From contig JACYLQ010000022.1 of NCBI GenBank assembly GCA_015272395.1, positions 186,001 through 250,000 on the forward strand: DNA of 64,000 nucleotides, read 5' to 3'. Under the pieces are notes generated by a model. It was not told the origin of the DNA, ran no database searches, and saw only the letters and a list, made by a program, of their open reading frames with translations. The stretch is from Calothrix sp. C42_A2020_038. Lineage in GTDB: Bacteria; Cyanobacteriota; Cyanobacteriia; Cyanobacteriales; Nostocaceae. This document shows, piece by piece, positions 51,137 to 61,418 of this stretch (position 1 is its first letter; each line of letters begins with the position of its first letter). The translations under genes and the position numbers were made by a program.

Positions 51137-52420
51137 CTAGCTAAAAACAGTATACTTTGCCTTCCCTTCCTGCTTGGCACGGTACATAGCAATATCGGCA
51201 TCATGCAGCAGGCGTCCCGGTTCTTCGTGATTTTTTGAACTCAAAGCGATTCCAATACTAGCAGTAGTAATCAGTTCCTGCCCGTTAAGACGTAGTGGTT
51301 GCTTTAAAGCTTCTTGAATACGTTTGGCAACGCTCACAGCATCCTTTACATCTTTTATATCTTCTAGTAGCACTGCAAACTCATCACCACCAAACCGAGC
51401 AACAGTATCACCGCTTCGTAAACACAAATTTAACCGCTGTGAAATTTCAACAAGTAAATTATCTCCCATCCCATGACCGTAACGGTCGTTAATTGCCTTA
51501 AATCCATCTAAATCTAAAAACATCACGGCAAAACGATAGTTATTTCTTCTTTTCGCACGCTCAAAAGCTTGTCTTAATCTGTCTAAAAATAAAACTCGAT
51601 TGGGTAACGATGTTAACGCATCATAAAAGGCATTGCGTACTAAGCGCGCTTCCATTTGTTTACGTTGCGAAATATCTTGTAAAACTAAAACAGCACCTGT
51701 AATATTTCCATCTAAATCGCGAATCGGAGCAACGTTATCGCCGACAGGGATTGATTTACCATCTTTATTAATTAGCATACAGTTATCCGGCAAATTTAAA
51801 ACTTTACCTTGCTTGATTGCTTGTCTGACTAGGTAGTCTATTTCTTCTCCTGTTTCGTTATCTATTAAACTTAATACTTGTGTGATTTGTTTTCCCATCA
51901 CTTCTTCTTGCTTCCAACCAGTAAGAATTTCTGCTATTCGGTTTATAACCTGCACTTCTCCACTGATATCAGTAATAACAACAGCGCTACCCATACTGTT
52001 AATAACTGTCAGCATTCGCTGCTGTTCTACATCGAATTTGTTTTCAATATGATGTTTATAAAGTGCCATTTTTATAGCGTTATATAAATCTTTGTCTGCA
52101 AACGGTTTTAGGATATGGCTAAACGGTTCGCTCAATCGATTTTGATATAAATTCGGTTGTGCTGCGTATTCCATTAAGTACAATACAGGTACATGATACT
52201 TTTTCCGGATAATATCACCTGCCTGAATTGCATCTACATCTCCGACCAAGCAAGTATCCATTAACACTAAACTAGGTCTAGTTTCAGCTACTTTTTGAAT
52301 CGCTTCTTGAAGAGAATCAGTTGTATCCGAAACCCTATACCCTAATTTATACAAACTATTCCTAATATCGATAGCGAGAAATCGACAGTTCTCTACAATT
52401 AGGATTTTTGGGCAGTTCAT
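51137..52420 (-). CDS. Response regulator with PAS and GGDEF diguanylate cyclase domains
   Basis: Domain order over 427 residues: receiver (about 4-120, phosphorylatable Asp in VLMDTCLVGD near 55), PAS (about 135-255, with ITDISGEVQVINRIAEILTG), GGDEF (about 265-425) with the intact RFGGDEFAVLL motif. It would make cyclic di-GMP under control of phosphorylation and the PAS ligand. There is no EAL domain. Its kinase partner is not adjacent. Confidence 0.92.
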   Translation of the reverse strand: MNCPKILIVENCRFLAIDIRNSLYKLGYRVSDTTDSLQEAIQKVAETRPSLVLMDTCLVGDVDAIQAGDIIRKKYHVPVLYLMEYAAQPNLYQNRLSEPFSHILKPFADKDLYNAIKMALYKHHIENKFDVEQQRMLTVINSMGSAVVITDISGEVQVINRIAEILTGWKQEEVMGKQITQVLSLIDNETGEEIDYLVRQAIKQGKVLNLPDNCMLINKDGKSIPVGDNVAPIRDLDGNITGAVLVLQDISQRKQMEARLVRNAFYDALTSLPNRVLFLDRLRQAFERAKRRNNYRFAVMFLDLDGFKAINDRYGHGMGDNLLVEISQRLNLCLRSGDTVARFGGDEFAVLLEDIKDVKDAVSVAKRIQEALKQPLRLNGQELITTASIGIALSSKNHEEPGRLLHDADIAMYRAKQEGKAKYTVFS

Positions 52421-52854
52421 GTTAAGATTACCTGATTGAATTGGTTCACATGCTATTAACAGGATGAACCCAGCCTCAGAGAGATTAATTCTATCATATT
52501 AATCTTAGTTACGCTTACATTATCGGTTGCCGATAAGGCAAACTATTTATCATCTTAAACAGCTTTTATGATGTTAAACCGTTAATTTCGCTACCTTACT
52601 GAAATCAATATATACAACTACTATCAAGCTTTTAATATCCTCCTTTCGCATAATGTTGTATAAAAAGTATCATCAGTATAGATATTAGTTGTGATCAAAA
52701 AAATACAGATATATTCAGTTTTTAGTTTTTAGGATAAAAACCATTATATTAGTATTAAAGAAAATGGCAAGTGAATTTTTACTACTGTGCATATACGAGA
52801 GCCTTATTGATAAAGTCTGAAAAAAATGAGTACTTACAATACAGTTTTTATGTA
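52421..52854. other. AT-rich spacer
   Basis: About 430 bases with no gene, between the GGDEF gene start and the folB terminator. The promoter of the GGDEF gene should lie here; nothing distinctive was seen. Confidence 0.45.
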
Positions 52855-52897
52855 TAAAAAACCGGGTTGGATTAATGAAATCGCTACAAAGACCCGG
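52855..52897 (-). terminator. Intrinsic terminator of folB
   Basis: On the minus strand CCGGGT (52,897-52,892) and ACCCGG (52,867-52,862) form a stem, followed by TTTTTT (52,861-52,856). This sits about 10 bases past the folB stop and has the standard stem plus U-run. Confidence 0.7.
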
Positions 52898-52907
52898 CTT
52901 TTGCAGT

Positions 52908-53270
52908 TTAAGCTTGATTTCGTGTCACTTCGAGACTGATTTTGCCACCAAAGTCTGGAATTGGCGCCGCAGGTTTGCTGAGAATAACCTGGACTTGAGT
53001 AATCGAGTCAGATTGGGCTAAAATTGAATCTGCGATTGTTGTGACTAACTTTTCAATCAGTGCAAACTTTGATGTTTGTATCAAATGTTTTACGAGGTTA
53101 ATTACGGTACGGTAATCGAGAGTATCCTCTATCGCATCAGTCTTTCCGGCCTTGGAGATATCTAGCCATAACTTAACATCGACTTCAAACCATTGTCCCA
53201 GCACTTGCTCCTCTGGTAAGTAGCCAGTGTAACCATAAGCGCGAATACCTGTTACATGAATGCTATCCAT
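52908..53270 (-). CDS. folB: Dihydroneopterin aldolase
   Basis: The 120-residue protein has the family blocks DSIHVTGIRAYGYTGYLPEE (start), EDTLDYRTVINLVKHLI near 48-64 and LIEKLVTTIADSIL near 75-88, with the conserved Lys. It cleaves dihydroneopterin to 6-hydroxymethyl-dihydropterin in folate synthesis. Length is normal. Single gene with its own terminator. Confidence 0.92.
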   Translation of the reverse strand: MDSIHVTGIRAYGYTGYLPEEQVLGQWFEVDVKLWLDISKAGKTDAIEDTLDYRTVINLVKHLIQTSKFALIEKLVTTIADSILAQSDSITQVQVILSKPAAPIPDFGGKISLEVTRNQA

Positions 53271-53340
53271 AGATTCAGAATGTGAAATAATAAGGTGAAA
53301 TTAGCATTTTGGATTGTAATGGTTATTGAATACTGTTAAT

Positions 53341-53360
53341 AGGATGTTTGAAAAGTCATG
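53341..53360 (+). repeat. Solitary end of the family A element
   Basis: AGGATGTTTGAAAAGTCATG matches the terminal repeat of the elements at 26,205, 31,137 and 32,416, but no partner end is seen. It may be a remnant of an excised copy just upstream of menD. Confidence 0.45.
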
Positions 53361-53454
53361 AACATATGGATGTTGTAAGGTGTTCCTGTGAAAGGGTCTC
53401 CAAATCCAAAATCTAAAATCCAAAATGGTATAAGAAGAATATTGGTTTTAACCG

Positions 53455-55194
53455 ATGCCATTTACTTTGCGTAATACAAACGAGCTTTGGGCTGTTGTCC
53501 TAGTGGAAACCTTAAAAAGGTTAGGGTTGACTTGTGCTGTGATTTGTCCTGGATCTCGTTCGACTCCTTTAGCTGTCGCATTCGCTCGTGCTAGGCCACA
53601 GATTGAAGTGATTCCAATTCTCGATGAACGTTCGGCAGGATTTTTTGCTTTAGGAAGAGCAAAAGCAACGCTTACACCTGTAGCTGTTGTCTGTACTTCG
53701 GGAACAGCAGGAGCAAATTTTTATCCTGCGGTAATTGAAGCAAAAGAAAGCTGTGTCCCGTTATTGTTACTCACTGCTGATAGACCACAAGAATTACGCT
53801 TTTGTCACTCTGGACAAACTATTGACCAAGTAAAGCTATACGGTGATTATCCAAACTGGCAGGCTGAACTTGCAATTCCAGGCGCCGAACTTGGAATGTT
53901 AACATACCTACGTCAAACAGTAATTCATGCATGGGAGGGCTGTTTGTTTCCTCAAAAAGGCGCTGTACATCTAAATATACCTTTTCGCGACCCTCTCGCA
54001 CCTGTTCCAGATGAAGTTGATTTAACACACTTACAATCACAATTAAATCACGAAGATTTTTGGCGCCATATTAAACCTCTTACTTACCCCCCTAATCGTT
54101 CCCCTCTTTTTCCGATGTTTTCCCCACGTGGTATTATTATCGCTGGGATTGCCCAACCAATAGACAAGGAAAAATATTGCAGTAGTATAGCCAAGCTTGC
54201 TCTTTGTTTAAATTATCCTGTGCTTGCTGAAGGGCTTTCTCCTGTTCGTAACTACGCTGACTTAAATCCTAATATCATCTCTACTTACGATTTAATTCTC
54301 CGTTACCCTCATTTGAGAGAGAAGCTAGCACCGGAATTTGTAATTCTTGTGGGTGAAATGCCAACAAGCAAAGAACTACGCAACTGGTTACAGCAAACTC
54401 AGCCACAATTATTTATAATCGACAACAGTTCTCGTAATCTTGATTCGCTGCATCTGAGAACTGTACACCTACGCTTCGACATTTGCGAATTATCTGAATT
54501 TCCTTCTTCACCACCTAATACTTACCTTGAAGACTGGCGCCATATCGAAATCAAAACGCGCACTGCAATCGATGCAATTTTTGAAAAAACCAACGAACTA
54601 GTGGAATGCAAAGCAGCATGGTTACTTTCGCAGATATTACCACCCAAAACGCCTTTATTTATTGCCAACAGTATGCCTGTGCGCGATATCGAATTTTTCT
54701 GGAAACCGAATAATCTTGGTATTCAGATGTTTGTAAACCGAGGCGCCAATGGAATTGATGGAACTTTGTCTACTGCTTTAGGAGTAGCTCACCGTAACCA
54801 AAGTAGCGTTATGCTAACAGGAGATTTGGCTTTGCTACATGACACCAATGGATTTTTGATTAGAAACAAATTTATAGGTAACATCACAATTATCCTAATT
54901 AATAATAATGGTGGCGGAATTTTTGAAATGCTACCTATTGCCAAATTTGAGCCACCATTTGAAGAGTTATTCGCCACTCCCCAAGATATTGATTTTGCCA
55001 AACTTTGCGCTACATATGATGTTGAATATGAGTTAATTACAAGCTGGCAATTATTCAAGGAAAAAATCAGCCAATTACCAACTCAAGGAATACATATCCC
55101 AACAATACGTGTTTTAGAATTGCGAACGAATCGTAAAGTTGATGCCAAATGGCGTCAAGATAATTTAAATCCACCAAACACAGCTAAACCGTAA
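53455..55194 (+). CDS. menD: 2-succinyl-5-enolpyruvyl-6-hydroxy-3-cyclohexene-1-carboxylate synthase (MenD)
   Basis: The 579-residue thiamine-diphosphate enzyme starts with TNELWAVVLVETLKRLGLTC and has CPGSRSTPLAVAF near 25-37 and LTGDLALLHDTNGF near 450 (metal/ThDP site), then LINNNGGGIFEMLP. It adds 2-oxoglutarate to isochorismate in the phylloquinone pathway of cyanobacteria. The 3' end overlaps the convergent methyltransferase gene by 40 bases. Confidence 0.95.
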   Translation: MPFTLRNTNELWAVVLVETLKRLGLTCAVICPGSRSTPLAVAFARARPQIEVIPILDERSAGFFALGRAKATLTPVAVVCTSGTAGANFYPAVIEAKESCVPLLLLTADRPQELRFCHSGQTIDQVKLYGDYPNWQAELAIPGAELGMLTYLRQTVIHAWEGCLFPQKGAVHLNIPFRDPLAPVPDEVDLTHLQSQLNHEDFWRHIKPLTYPPNRSPLFPMFSPRGIIIAGIAQPIDKEKYCSSIAKLALCLNYPVLAEGLSPVRNYADLNPNIISTYDLILRYPHLREKLAPEFVILVGEMPTSKELRNWLQQTQPQLFIIDNSSRNLDSLHLRTVHLRFDICELSEFPSSPPNTYLEDWRHIEIKTRTAIDAIFEKTNELVECKAAWLLSQILPPKTPLFIANSMPVRDIEFFWKPNNLGIQMFVNRGANGIDGTLSTALGVAHRNQSSVMLTGDLALLHDTNGFLIRNKFIGNITIILINNNGGGIFEMLPIAKFEPPFEELFATPQDIDFAKLCATYDVEYELITSWQLFKEKISQLPTQGIHIPTIRVLELRTNRKVDAKWRQDNLNPPNTAKP

Positions 55195-55874
55195 TACTTC
55201 CAAGGAACAGCAACCGTCGTAAATCCTGCGGTTTTAAGCATTTGCACGTGTGCTTCTAAAGTTGCTAACTGGTCTTGGCTTGAATAACCATAAGTTGTGC
55301 TAGTCCCTACTTTTGCACGAACATCGGCTAATGTAGTACCTTGTTGAGCCACCCATTCTTCGCGCGCTAATTTATATACCTCCCCTAAGACAGGTGCCTC
55401 TGGTAAAGTTGGGTCTGCATTCCAAAAACAACCACCTACACTGAGGCTTTCATAAATACGTATAAATAAATTTGCCTTCATTTCATCCGTGAGGTGATGA
55501 ATTGCTAGTGATGAAATACACGCATCAAAGCTACCAATGCCAAATTGCTCAGGATGACTTGCCCATTCCCCAAAATCAGCTTCTTTTGCTGACCAACGAC
55601 CTTGGTAGCCAGCTTTTGCCACTTTTTCGCTCGCGAATTTGATCATGCGTGGCGAATAGTCAAGCACTACAATTTCTGCATCTGGACAACGTTTGAGGAT
55701 TTTGAGTGTTAACTCACCTGTTCCACAACCAAGTTCAAGAATGTTCTTACTTGTTGAAGGAACACAACGAGTAATAACTTCGAGCATTTCATCGTAACGC
55801 GGTAAAAGTTGACGAATACCGGCGTCGAAGTCGGAAGTGTTCGCGAATACCTCGCCAGGAAATATCTGTGACAT
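55155..55874 (-). CDS. Class I SAM-dependent methyltransferase
   Basis: The 239-residue protein has motif I ILELGCGTGELTLKILKRCP near 44-63, motif II EIVVLDYSPRMIKFA and post-motif CISSLAIHHLTDEM near 112-125. Substrate unknown; small-molecule methyltransferases of this type are common. It converges on menD with a 40-base overlap. It resembles trans-aconitate or quinone methyltransferases only in the general fold. Confidence 0.85.
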   Translation of the reverse strand: MSQIFPGEVFANTSDFDAGIRQLLPRYDEMLEVITRCVPSTSKNILELGCGTGELTLKILKRCPDAEIVVLDYSPRMIKFASEKVAKAGYQGRWSAKEADFGEWASHPEQFGIGSFDACISSLAIHHLTDEMKANLFIRIYESLSVGGCFWNADPTLPEAPVLGEVYKLAREEWVAQQGTTLADVRAKVGTSTTYGYSSQDQLATLEAHVQMLKTAGFTTVAVPWKYYGLAVFGGFKLS

Positions 55875-56060
55875 GGGTTTAAGTAGATGTTGCCTCAGTT
55901 TACCAGTACGGTAGGGTATACCGGATCTGGCTTATGAAATGGAGCAAAAAGCTTGTGGACAGACCCACCTCTGGCATAATTGGGTAACTAATTATGGTAA
56001 GTGGACTGGAAGAAACAAGAATTCCATCGGCTAAAAGCCGTGGGAGTGTCAATCTGTTTG

Positions 56061-58733
56061 CTAATTATGTTCGGAAGCTGATTCGATTAACTTGACAGTT
56101 GTTTGAGCTACGGGTACTTTGATTTGCGTCTTCTTGCTAAAAGATAACCCGTGATCACCTTTATCGATCACAACCGTATCTCCAGAAACAAAGGTATTTT
56201 CGAGAATCTTTGTTGCCAAAGCATTTTCGACTTCGCGCTGTATCGCACGTTTTATTGGTCTGGCGCCATAGGTTGGGTCGTAACCAACTTCAATTAAGTA
56301 GTCACAAGCAGCTTTAGATATTTCCAAGCTGATTTTTTGGTCTGCAAGTAAGTTTTCGACTCGTTTGAGTTGAATTCTAATAATTTGACCCATTTCGCTA
56401 CGGCTGAGAGGATGGAAGATAATCAAATCATCAACGCGGTTTACAAATTCGGGACGGAAGTGTGTTCTGAGTGCATCGAGTACACGGTTCCGCATTTTTT
56501 CATATTGAGTATCGTCCCCAGAAATATCGAGGATGTGTTCGCTACCGATATTGCTGGTCATGACAATTACGGTGTTACGAAAGTCTACAGCACGTCCTTG
56601 CGAGTCAGTAATTCTACCATCATCTAATACTTGTAAAAGTATATTAAATACATCTGGATGCGCTTTCTCAACTTCATCTAAAAGCACTACTGAGTAAGGA
56701 CGGCGCCGAATCGCTTCGGAAAGTTGACCACCTTCTTCGTAACCAACATAACCTGGAGGGGCACCAACGAGTCGAGATACCGAATGTTTTTCCATGTACT
56801 CGGACATATCAAGACGTACTATTGCATCGTCAGAGTCAAACATAAACTGGGCTAATGCACGTGCCAATTCAGTTTTACCAACACCAGTTGGTCCCATAAA
56901 TAAGAATGAACCAATGGGACGGTTGGGGTCTTTCATTCCTGCGCGCGCACGACGTATTGCAGCAGATACAGCTTGGACAGCTTCAGTTTGTCCGACAACG
57001 CGCAAATGTAAGTGACTTTCTAGTTGCAGAAGCTTTTGACGTTCAGATTCTAATAAACGATTAACAGGAATACCCGTCCATTTGGCGACAATTTCGGCAA
57101 TGTCAGCTTCGGTAACTTGCTCGCGTAGTAAGGTCGAACCAGCACTTTGCAAATCAATTAACTGAGTTTCTTTTGCTTCGCGCTCGCGCTGCAATCCTTC
57201 TAACTTGCCATATTTTAACTGCGCTGCTTTATTCAAATCATACGCCCGTTCGGCTTGCTCGATTTGTACCCGCAGCTTTTCTTCTTCTTGCTTTAAGGCA
57301 CTTATTGCTTCTAATATTTGTTTTTCACCTTGCCATTGTGAGTTTAATTCCTGCTGTTTATCGGTTAAAGTGTTTATTTCAGACTCGATACGCTGCAATC
57401 TTTCTTTAGTTTGCAGCGTTGCTTTCTCTTCCGCTGCTAGAGAAAGCTTTTCCATCTCTAACTGCATTAAGCGTCTGTCAATTGTTTCTAATTCCGCAGG
57501 TTTGGAGGTTATTTCCATTTTCAGTTGCGCGGCAGCTTCGTCAACCAAATCAATTGCTTTGTCGGGTAAGAAGCGGTCGGAAATATAACGTGCAGATAAT
57601 GTGGCAGCAGCAACTAAGGCACTGTCAGATATTTTGACATTATGGTGAACTTCGTAGCGTTCTTTTAAACCACGTAAAATCGAAATCGTATTTTCAACAG
57701 AAGGTTGGTCTACATATACCTGTTGAAAACGTCTTTCTAATGCAGCATCTTTCTCTATATATTTACGGTACTCATCCAAAGTGCTGGCGCCGATACACCG
57801 CAGTTCTCCGCGTGCTAACATTGGCTTGAGCAAATTTCCAGCATCCATTGAACCTTGCTGTCCAGAACCTGCACCAACAACGGTGTGCAACTCATCTATA
57901 AATAGAACTATTTGTCCGTTTGACTCAGTTACTTCACGTAAAACAGCTTTTAAACGGTCTTCAAACTCACCACGATATTTGGCACCAGCAATTAAACTGC
58001 CAATATCAAGAGAAATTAATTGACGGTTTTTTAAAGACTCAGGAACATCACCATTGACTATGCGCTGTGCTAGCGCTTCAGCAATAGCAGTTTTCCCTAC
58101 TCCTGGTTCACCAATTAAAACGGGATTATTTTTACTGCGTCGTGACAGTACTTGAATAACTCGGCGAATTTCATCATCACGTCCAATTACTGGGTCAAGT
58201 TTCCCAGCTTTTGCAGCTTCGGTTAAATCGCGTCCAAATTTTTGCAGTGCTTCATAACGAGACTCAGGATTTTGGTCACTGACTTTTTGGCTACCCCGCA
58301 CCGATTTAATCGTAGCCTCTAACTTTGCTACATCCAAATCAACATTTTTGAGAATTCGTTTGCCAATGCGTTCATCATCAACAAAACCTAAGAGCATATG
58401 CTCAATCGAAATAAATGAATCCTTCATCCGCGCGCGCGCTTCTTCTGCACGGTCAAGCATCATATCTAAACTGCGACCCAAATACAACTGTTCGCTACGA
58501 CCAACTTTGGGTTGACGACGAGCATAATCTTCGAGTTGTTGTAATATCCGATTTGCGTCAGCACCTGCACGATTAATAATACGCGCAGCCAATCCATTAT
58601 CTTGTTGTAAGGTGGCTATAAGTAAATGCTCAACATCCAACTGCTGCTGTTGGTAAGCACGAACAATATCCTGCGATTTGACAATCGCGTCCCAAGCTTT
58701 ATCTGTAAATTTATCAGGGTCTGTAGGCTGCAT
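56061..58733 (-). CDS. clpB: ATP-dependent disaggregase ClpB
   Basis: The 890-residue protein has an N-terminal double Clp repeat (1-150), AAA1 with Walker [13 protein letters not shown] near 208, the coiled-coil middle domain (about 410-520), AAA2 with Walker [12 protein letters not shown] near 610 and a C-terminal small domain. The order and M-domain identify ClpB, not ClpC. It resolubilises aggregates with DnaK. Slightly longer C-terminus than usual (Lys/Val-rich tail). It stands alone. Confidence 0.96.
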   Translation of the reverse strand: MQPTDPDKFTDKAWDAIVKSQDIVRAYQQQQLDVEHLLIATLQQDNGLAARIINRAGADANRILQQLEDYARRQPKVGRSEQLYLGRSLDMMLDRAEEARARMKDSFISIEHMLLGFVDDERIGKRILKNVDLDVAKLEATIKSVRGSQKVSDQNPESRYEALQKFGRDLTEAAKAGKLDPVIGRDDEIRRVIQVLSRRSKNNPVLIGEPGVGKTAIAEALAQRIVNGDVPESLKNRQLISLDIGSLIAGAKYRGEFEDRLKAVLREVTESNGQIVLFIDELHTVVGAGSGQQGSMDAGNLLKPMLARGELRCIGASTLDEYRKYIEKDAALERRFQQVYVDQPSVENTISILRGLKERYEVHHNVKISDSALVAAATLSARYISDRFLPDKAIDLVDEAAAQLKMEITSKPAELETIDRRLMQLEMEKLSLAAEEKATLQTKERLQRIESEINTLTDKQQELNSQWQGEKQILEAISALKQEEEKLRVQIEQAERAYDLNKAAQLKYGKLEGLQREREAKETQLIDLQSAGSTLLREQVTEADIAEIVAKWTGIPVNRLLESERQKLLQLESHLHLRVVGQTEAVQAVSAAIRRARAGMKDPNRPIGSFLFMGPTGVGKTELARALAQFMFDSDDAIVRLDMSEYMEKHSVSRLVGAPPGYVGYEEGGQLSEAIRRRPYSVVLLDEVEKAHPDVFNILLQVLDDGRITDSQGRAVDFRNTVIVMTSNIGSEHILDISGDDTQYEKMRNRVLDALRTHFRPEFVNRVDDLIIFHPLSRSEMGQIIRIQLKRVENLLADQKISLEISKAACDYLIEVGYDPTYGARPIKRAIQREVENALATKILENTFVSGDTVVIDKGDHGLSFSKKTQIKVPVAQTTVKLIESASEHN

Positions 58734-59044
58734 CGTTATAATTTTGGATTTTAGATTTTAGATTTTGGATTTTAGATTTTAGATTTTAGACATGCCCAAA
58801 TTCTCATGTGTGAGGTTTCGCGTCAAGCACAGTCAACTTTGGCATGGTGATTATATATTAGTGTGAACCTGAGAATATCCTAAACTATTATCCAAGCATT
58901 ATTAAACAGAATTGGCTTGTACCTGGAGTCAGGACTCAAAAATATTTTCCCTCTGCGGTCTATCTATCTCTGTAGAAAAAAAAGTAGCCTACATTACCAC
59001 AAAGACATGGAGAGCATAGAGAGAATAAAATGTGAGATGAATTG
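58734..59044. other. Spacer between porin and clpB
   Basis: About 310 bases. The part next to clpB (58,741-58,790) is a run of the 7-base unit ATTTTAG/ATTTTGG in seven near-perfect copies. The rest has no gene and should contain the clpB promoter. Confidence 0.55.
58741..58790. repeat. Heptanucleotide tandem repeat
   Basis: ATTTTGG/ATTTTAG is repeated seven times just before the clpB start codon. Short tandem heptamers are common in Nostocales. The repeat lies in the clpB 5' leader. Confidence 0.85.
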
Positions 59045-60688
59045 CTAAAACGAAAACACTGTTCTGAGAGTAGTTTGCCAAATTGTACTGTTATCTTTAT
59101 CGTTATCGGGGTTAGTGACAACGGTAAATATAGGAGTGACGCTGATGTTGTCACTGAGTTTAAGGTTATAAAATGCCTCAAAGTTAGTTTGAGTCGCGTT
59201 ACCTAAATCACCTGTTACAAAAGGTTGACCAACCGCAACTCCGGCAAGAGTTCCTGGGATCACAAGATTACGCTTTTGTAAACCTACTGCCCAACTTAAG
59301 GGATGAGCATCTAGATTACGGTTGATAGCAGTGTTAAATCCTTGGTAGCTACCGTATCCAACTCTTCCAAAAAACCCAGTATTTCGATCCAACCTATACT
59401 CGGCGTTAAAACCTAAAGCATTGATATCAGTATCGTTTACTTGTGCGTTAGTATATTGTACTTTTAATTTCAACTGATTGCTGGGAGCATATTCAACTTC
59501 TACACTTGCTTGCCGCTTATCACCCCATAAACCTTGGTTTGGTTGATTTCCGTCAGCAGCTATATAAAGACCGCGCGCTGCAAATTGGCTGTTTTGGGGT
59601 TGCCACACAACAGCAACACCAGCACCTCCTACACGGTCAATTTGATTTTGAATAATGAGGGGATTATTTAGAAAAACACCGGAGCTAAAATCAATTGCTT
59701 CGTCATAAGCATAAGAATTTTTGTCAATAAAATCGCGTGGTGACATTTTTGTTCCAACCGTCACAGCTAAATCATTCTGTGGACGGAAGGTGTAATACAG
59801 GCGCCTTAACTTGAAATTTGATTCAACATCGGTATAATCAAGCCCACCTGCATTCGCAAATAAACCATTACTACCCAATAAATTAAACCCTTGACGCTGC
59901 TCTTGACCAACAGCGTCACCACCGTTGTTACCTGATTCTAACTGAGTAACGAGTACATCCTTTTGATTAAAACTAGTTATTAAGTTCAAACGAGTACGGG
60001 AAACTATAGTGCTATTTGCACTACTTCCCCCAGTTATTCCGGAAACGTGTTGCCCTTGCAGTTTAGTTGTTACAGAAAATTGATTTGCTTCGAGTTGGGC
60101 AGCTTTGTACTCGGTTGTATCAATGCGCTTTCTAACTTCGTCCAAGATTACAGCATATTCTTTTTGCAGGCGCCGAATTGTAATTGCATCTTGACGAACA
60201 TACTCATCACCAATTGCATTCGCGAGTATTTCTTCAACTTTATCTAGAGTTGCCGCTAACGCTGCCGCAAACTCATACCGCGTCATTGGTTTATTACCCC
60301 GAAATGTTCGGTTCGGATATGCTGACAAAACACCGTAACGTTCTATTAACGATTTCAAGGCTTGATATGCCCAATCGCTTGGTTTAACGTCCGAAAGTTC
60401 GTTTACTGAAGGTAATTGTTCTAATGTGTTTAGGTTCGGATCTGGAGTTATTGACGGGTCAATGGCAACCTGTTGGATAGATGTACCTACACTCTCAAAA
60501 ACTGGCGCCGAGTTTGGTTGTGACTGCATAGGCAAGATGCCTGTGCTACTTGGCTGGGGCGGTATAGATGCCACTGACGGAAAACAAAATTGGCTAAATA
60601 TACTGCAAACGATACTTCCGAGAAGTAATTTTGACGGCTGCTTGTGCAAAAGCAACCGCATGTACTGCTTAAGGCTCAACTCCATCAC
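59045..60688 (-). CDS. SLH-domain OprB-type porin
   Basis: The 547-residue protein has a signal peptide (LLLGSIVCSIFSQFCFPSVA), an SLH domain (about 95-155, NELSDVKPSDWAYQALKSLI), a coiled coil (about 160-200), and a carbohydrate-selective OprB-like beta-barrel to the end, closing with TLRTVFSF. It is an outer-membrane channel that anchors to the peptidoglycan by the SLH domain. Iron-uptake porins are the usual annotation, but substrate is not readable. Confidence 0.92.
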   Translation of the reverse strand: MMELSLKQYMRLLLHKQPSKLLLGSIVCSIFSQFCFPSVASIPPQPSSTGILPMQSQPNSAPVFESVGTSIQQVAIDPSITPDPNLNTLEQLPSVNELSDVKPSDWAYQALKSLIERYGVLSAYPNRTFRGNKPMTRYEFAAALAATLDKVEEILANAIGDEYVRQDAITIRRLQKEYAVILDEVRKRIDTTEYKAAQLEANQFSVTTKLQGQHVSGITGGSSANSTIVSRTRLNLITSFNQKDVLVTQLESGNNGGDAVGQEQRQGFNLLGSNGLFANAGGLDYTDVESNFKLRRLYYTFRPQNDLAVTVGTKMSPRDFIDKNSYAYDEAIDFSSGVFLNNPLIIQNQIDRVGGAGVAVVWQPQNSQFAARGLYIAADGNQPNQGLWGDKRQASVEVEYAPSNQLKLKVQYTNAQVNDTDINALGFNAEYRLDRNTGFFGRVGYGSYQGFNTAINRNLDAHPLSWAVGLQKRNLVIPGTLAGVAVGQPFVTGDLGNATQTNFEAFYNLKLSDNISVTPIFTVVTNPDNDKDNSTIWQTTLRTVFSF

Positions 60689-60708
60689 ACCTGCATTTTC
60701 GGTAATAA

Positions 60709-61143
60709 TTACTTATTGACTAACTGTTGGTTAGTTTCATTTTGTGCAGATGAACCCTGAGTACCCAACTGAATTAGTTCTACCTTATAACCATCGGGGT
60801 CTTCAATAAATGCAATCACAGTAGTACCGTGTTTCATCGGCCCTGGTTCGCGCGTGACTTTGCCACCACGCTTTTTAACTTCTTCACAGGTAGCGTAAAT
60901 ATCATCAACTCCAAGTGCAATATGACCGTAGGCATCACCTAAATCATATTTTTCTTTGCCCCAGCTATAAGTAAGTTCTAACACCGTATTGTCAGATTCG
61001 TCACCATAGCCTACAAACGCGAGTGTAAACTCTCCACCTGGGTAGTCTTTTCGTCGCAGTAATTTCATACCCAGAATGTCGCAGTAAAATTTTAACGACT
61101 CTTCAAGATTTCCTACCCGCAGCATGGTATGTAGTAAGCGCAT
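60709..61143 (-). CDS. gloA: Lactoylglutathione lyase (glyoxalase I)
   Basis: The 144-residue protein has the metal ligands in [20 protein letters not shown] (His5), VLELTYSWG (Glu), GHIALGVDD (His) and YKVELIQLG (Glu). It isomerises the methylglyoxal-glutathione adduct. It lies 20 bases upstream of the porin start on the same strand, so it may share a transcript, though the functions are unrelated. Confidence 0.95.
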   Translation of the reverse strand: MRLLHTMLRVGNLEESLKFYCDILGMKLLRRKDYPGGEFTLAFVGYGDESDNTVLELTYSWGKEKYDLGDAYGHIALGVDDIYATCEEVKKRGGKVTREPGPMKHGTTVIAFIEDPDGYKVELIQLGTQGSSAQNETNQQLVNK

Positions 61144-61216
61144 AAATTCACTCCAAATTGCTTCCTATCAAGATTTTAAATGCCAGTGGAGAATTGAGAG
61201 CTTGAAACTCTACAGC

Positions 61217-61357
61217 CTACAAAATCAAATGATAAGTATTTTCACCAGTTTCAGGTAGCAATATTAGCCGTTGATTGATAACATCTGGTTGAAGTCCTAG
61301 TTCTTCAAGCGGGATAACACCAACAAAATATTTATATAGAACTACTGTATCGTAGAT
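61217..61357 (-). pseudogene. C-terminal fragment of a lost gene
   Basis: Minus-strand reading gives an open frame ending VIPLEELGLQPDVINQRLIL and LPETGENTYHLIL, then a stop, with protein-like composition. It has no start and runs into a stop upstream, just before a GATCCCCTAACCC repeat (61,370). It looks like a decayed gene end between gloA and the next gene. I do not recognise the family. Confidence 0.3.
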
Positions 61358-61418
61358 CAAGTTTTATTTGATCCCCTAACCCCCACGAGTTTGGGGACAA
61401 AGAAAGAATTTCTTAAAT

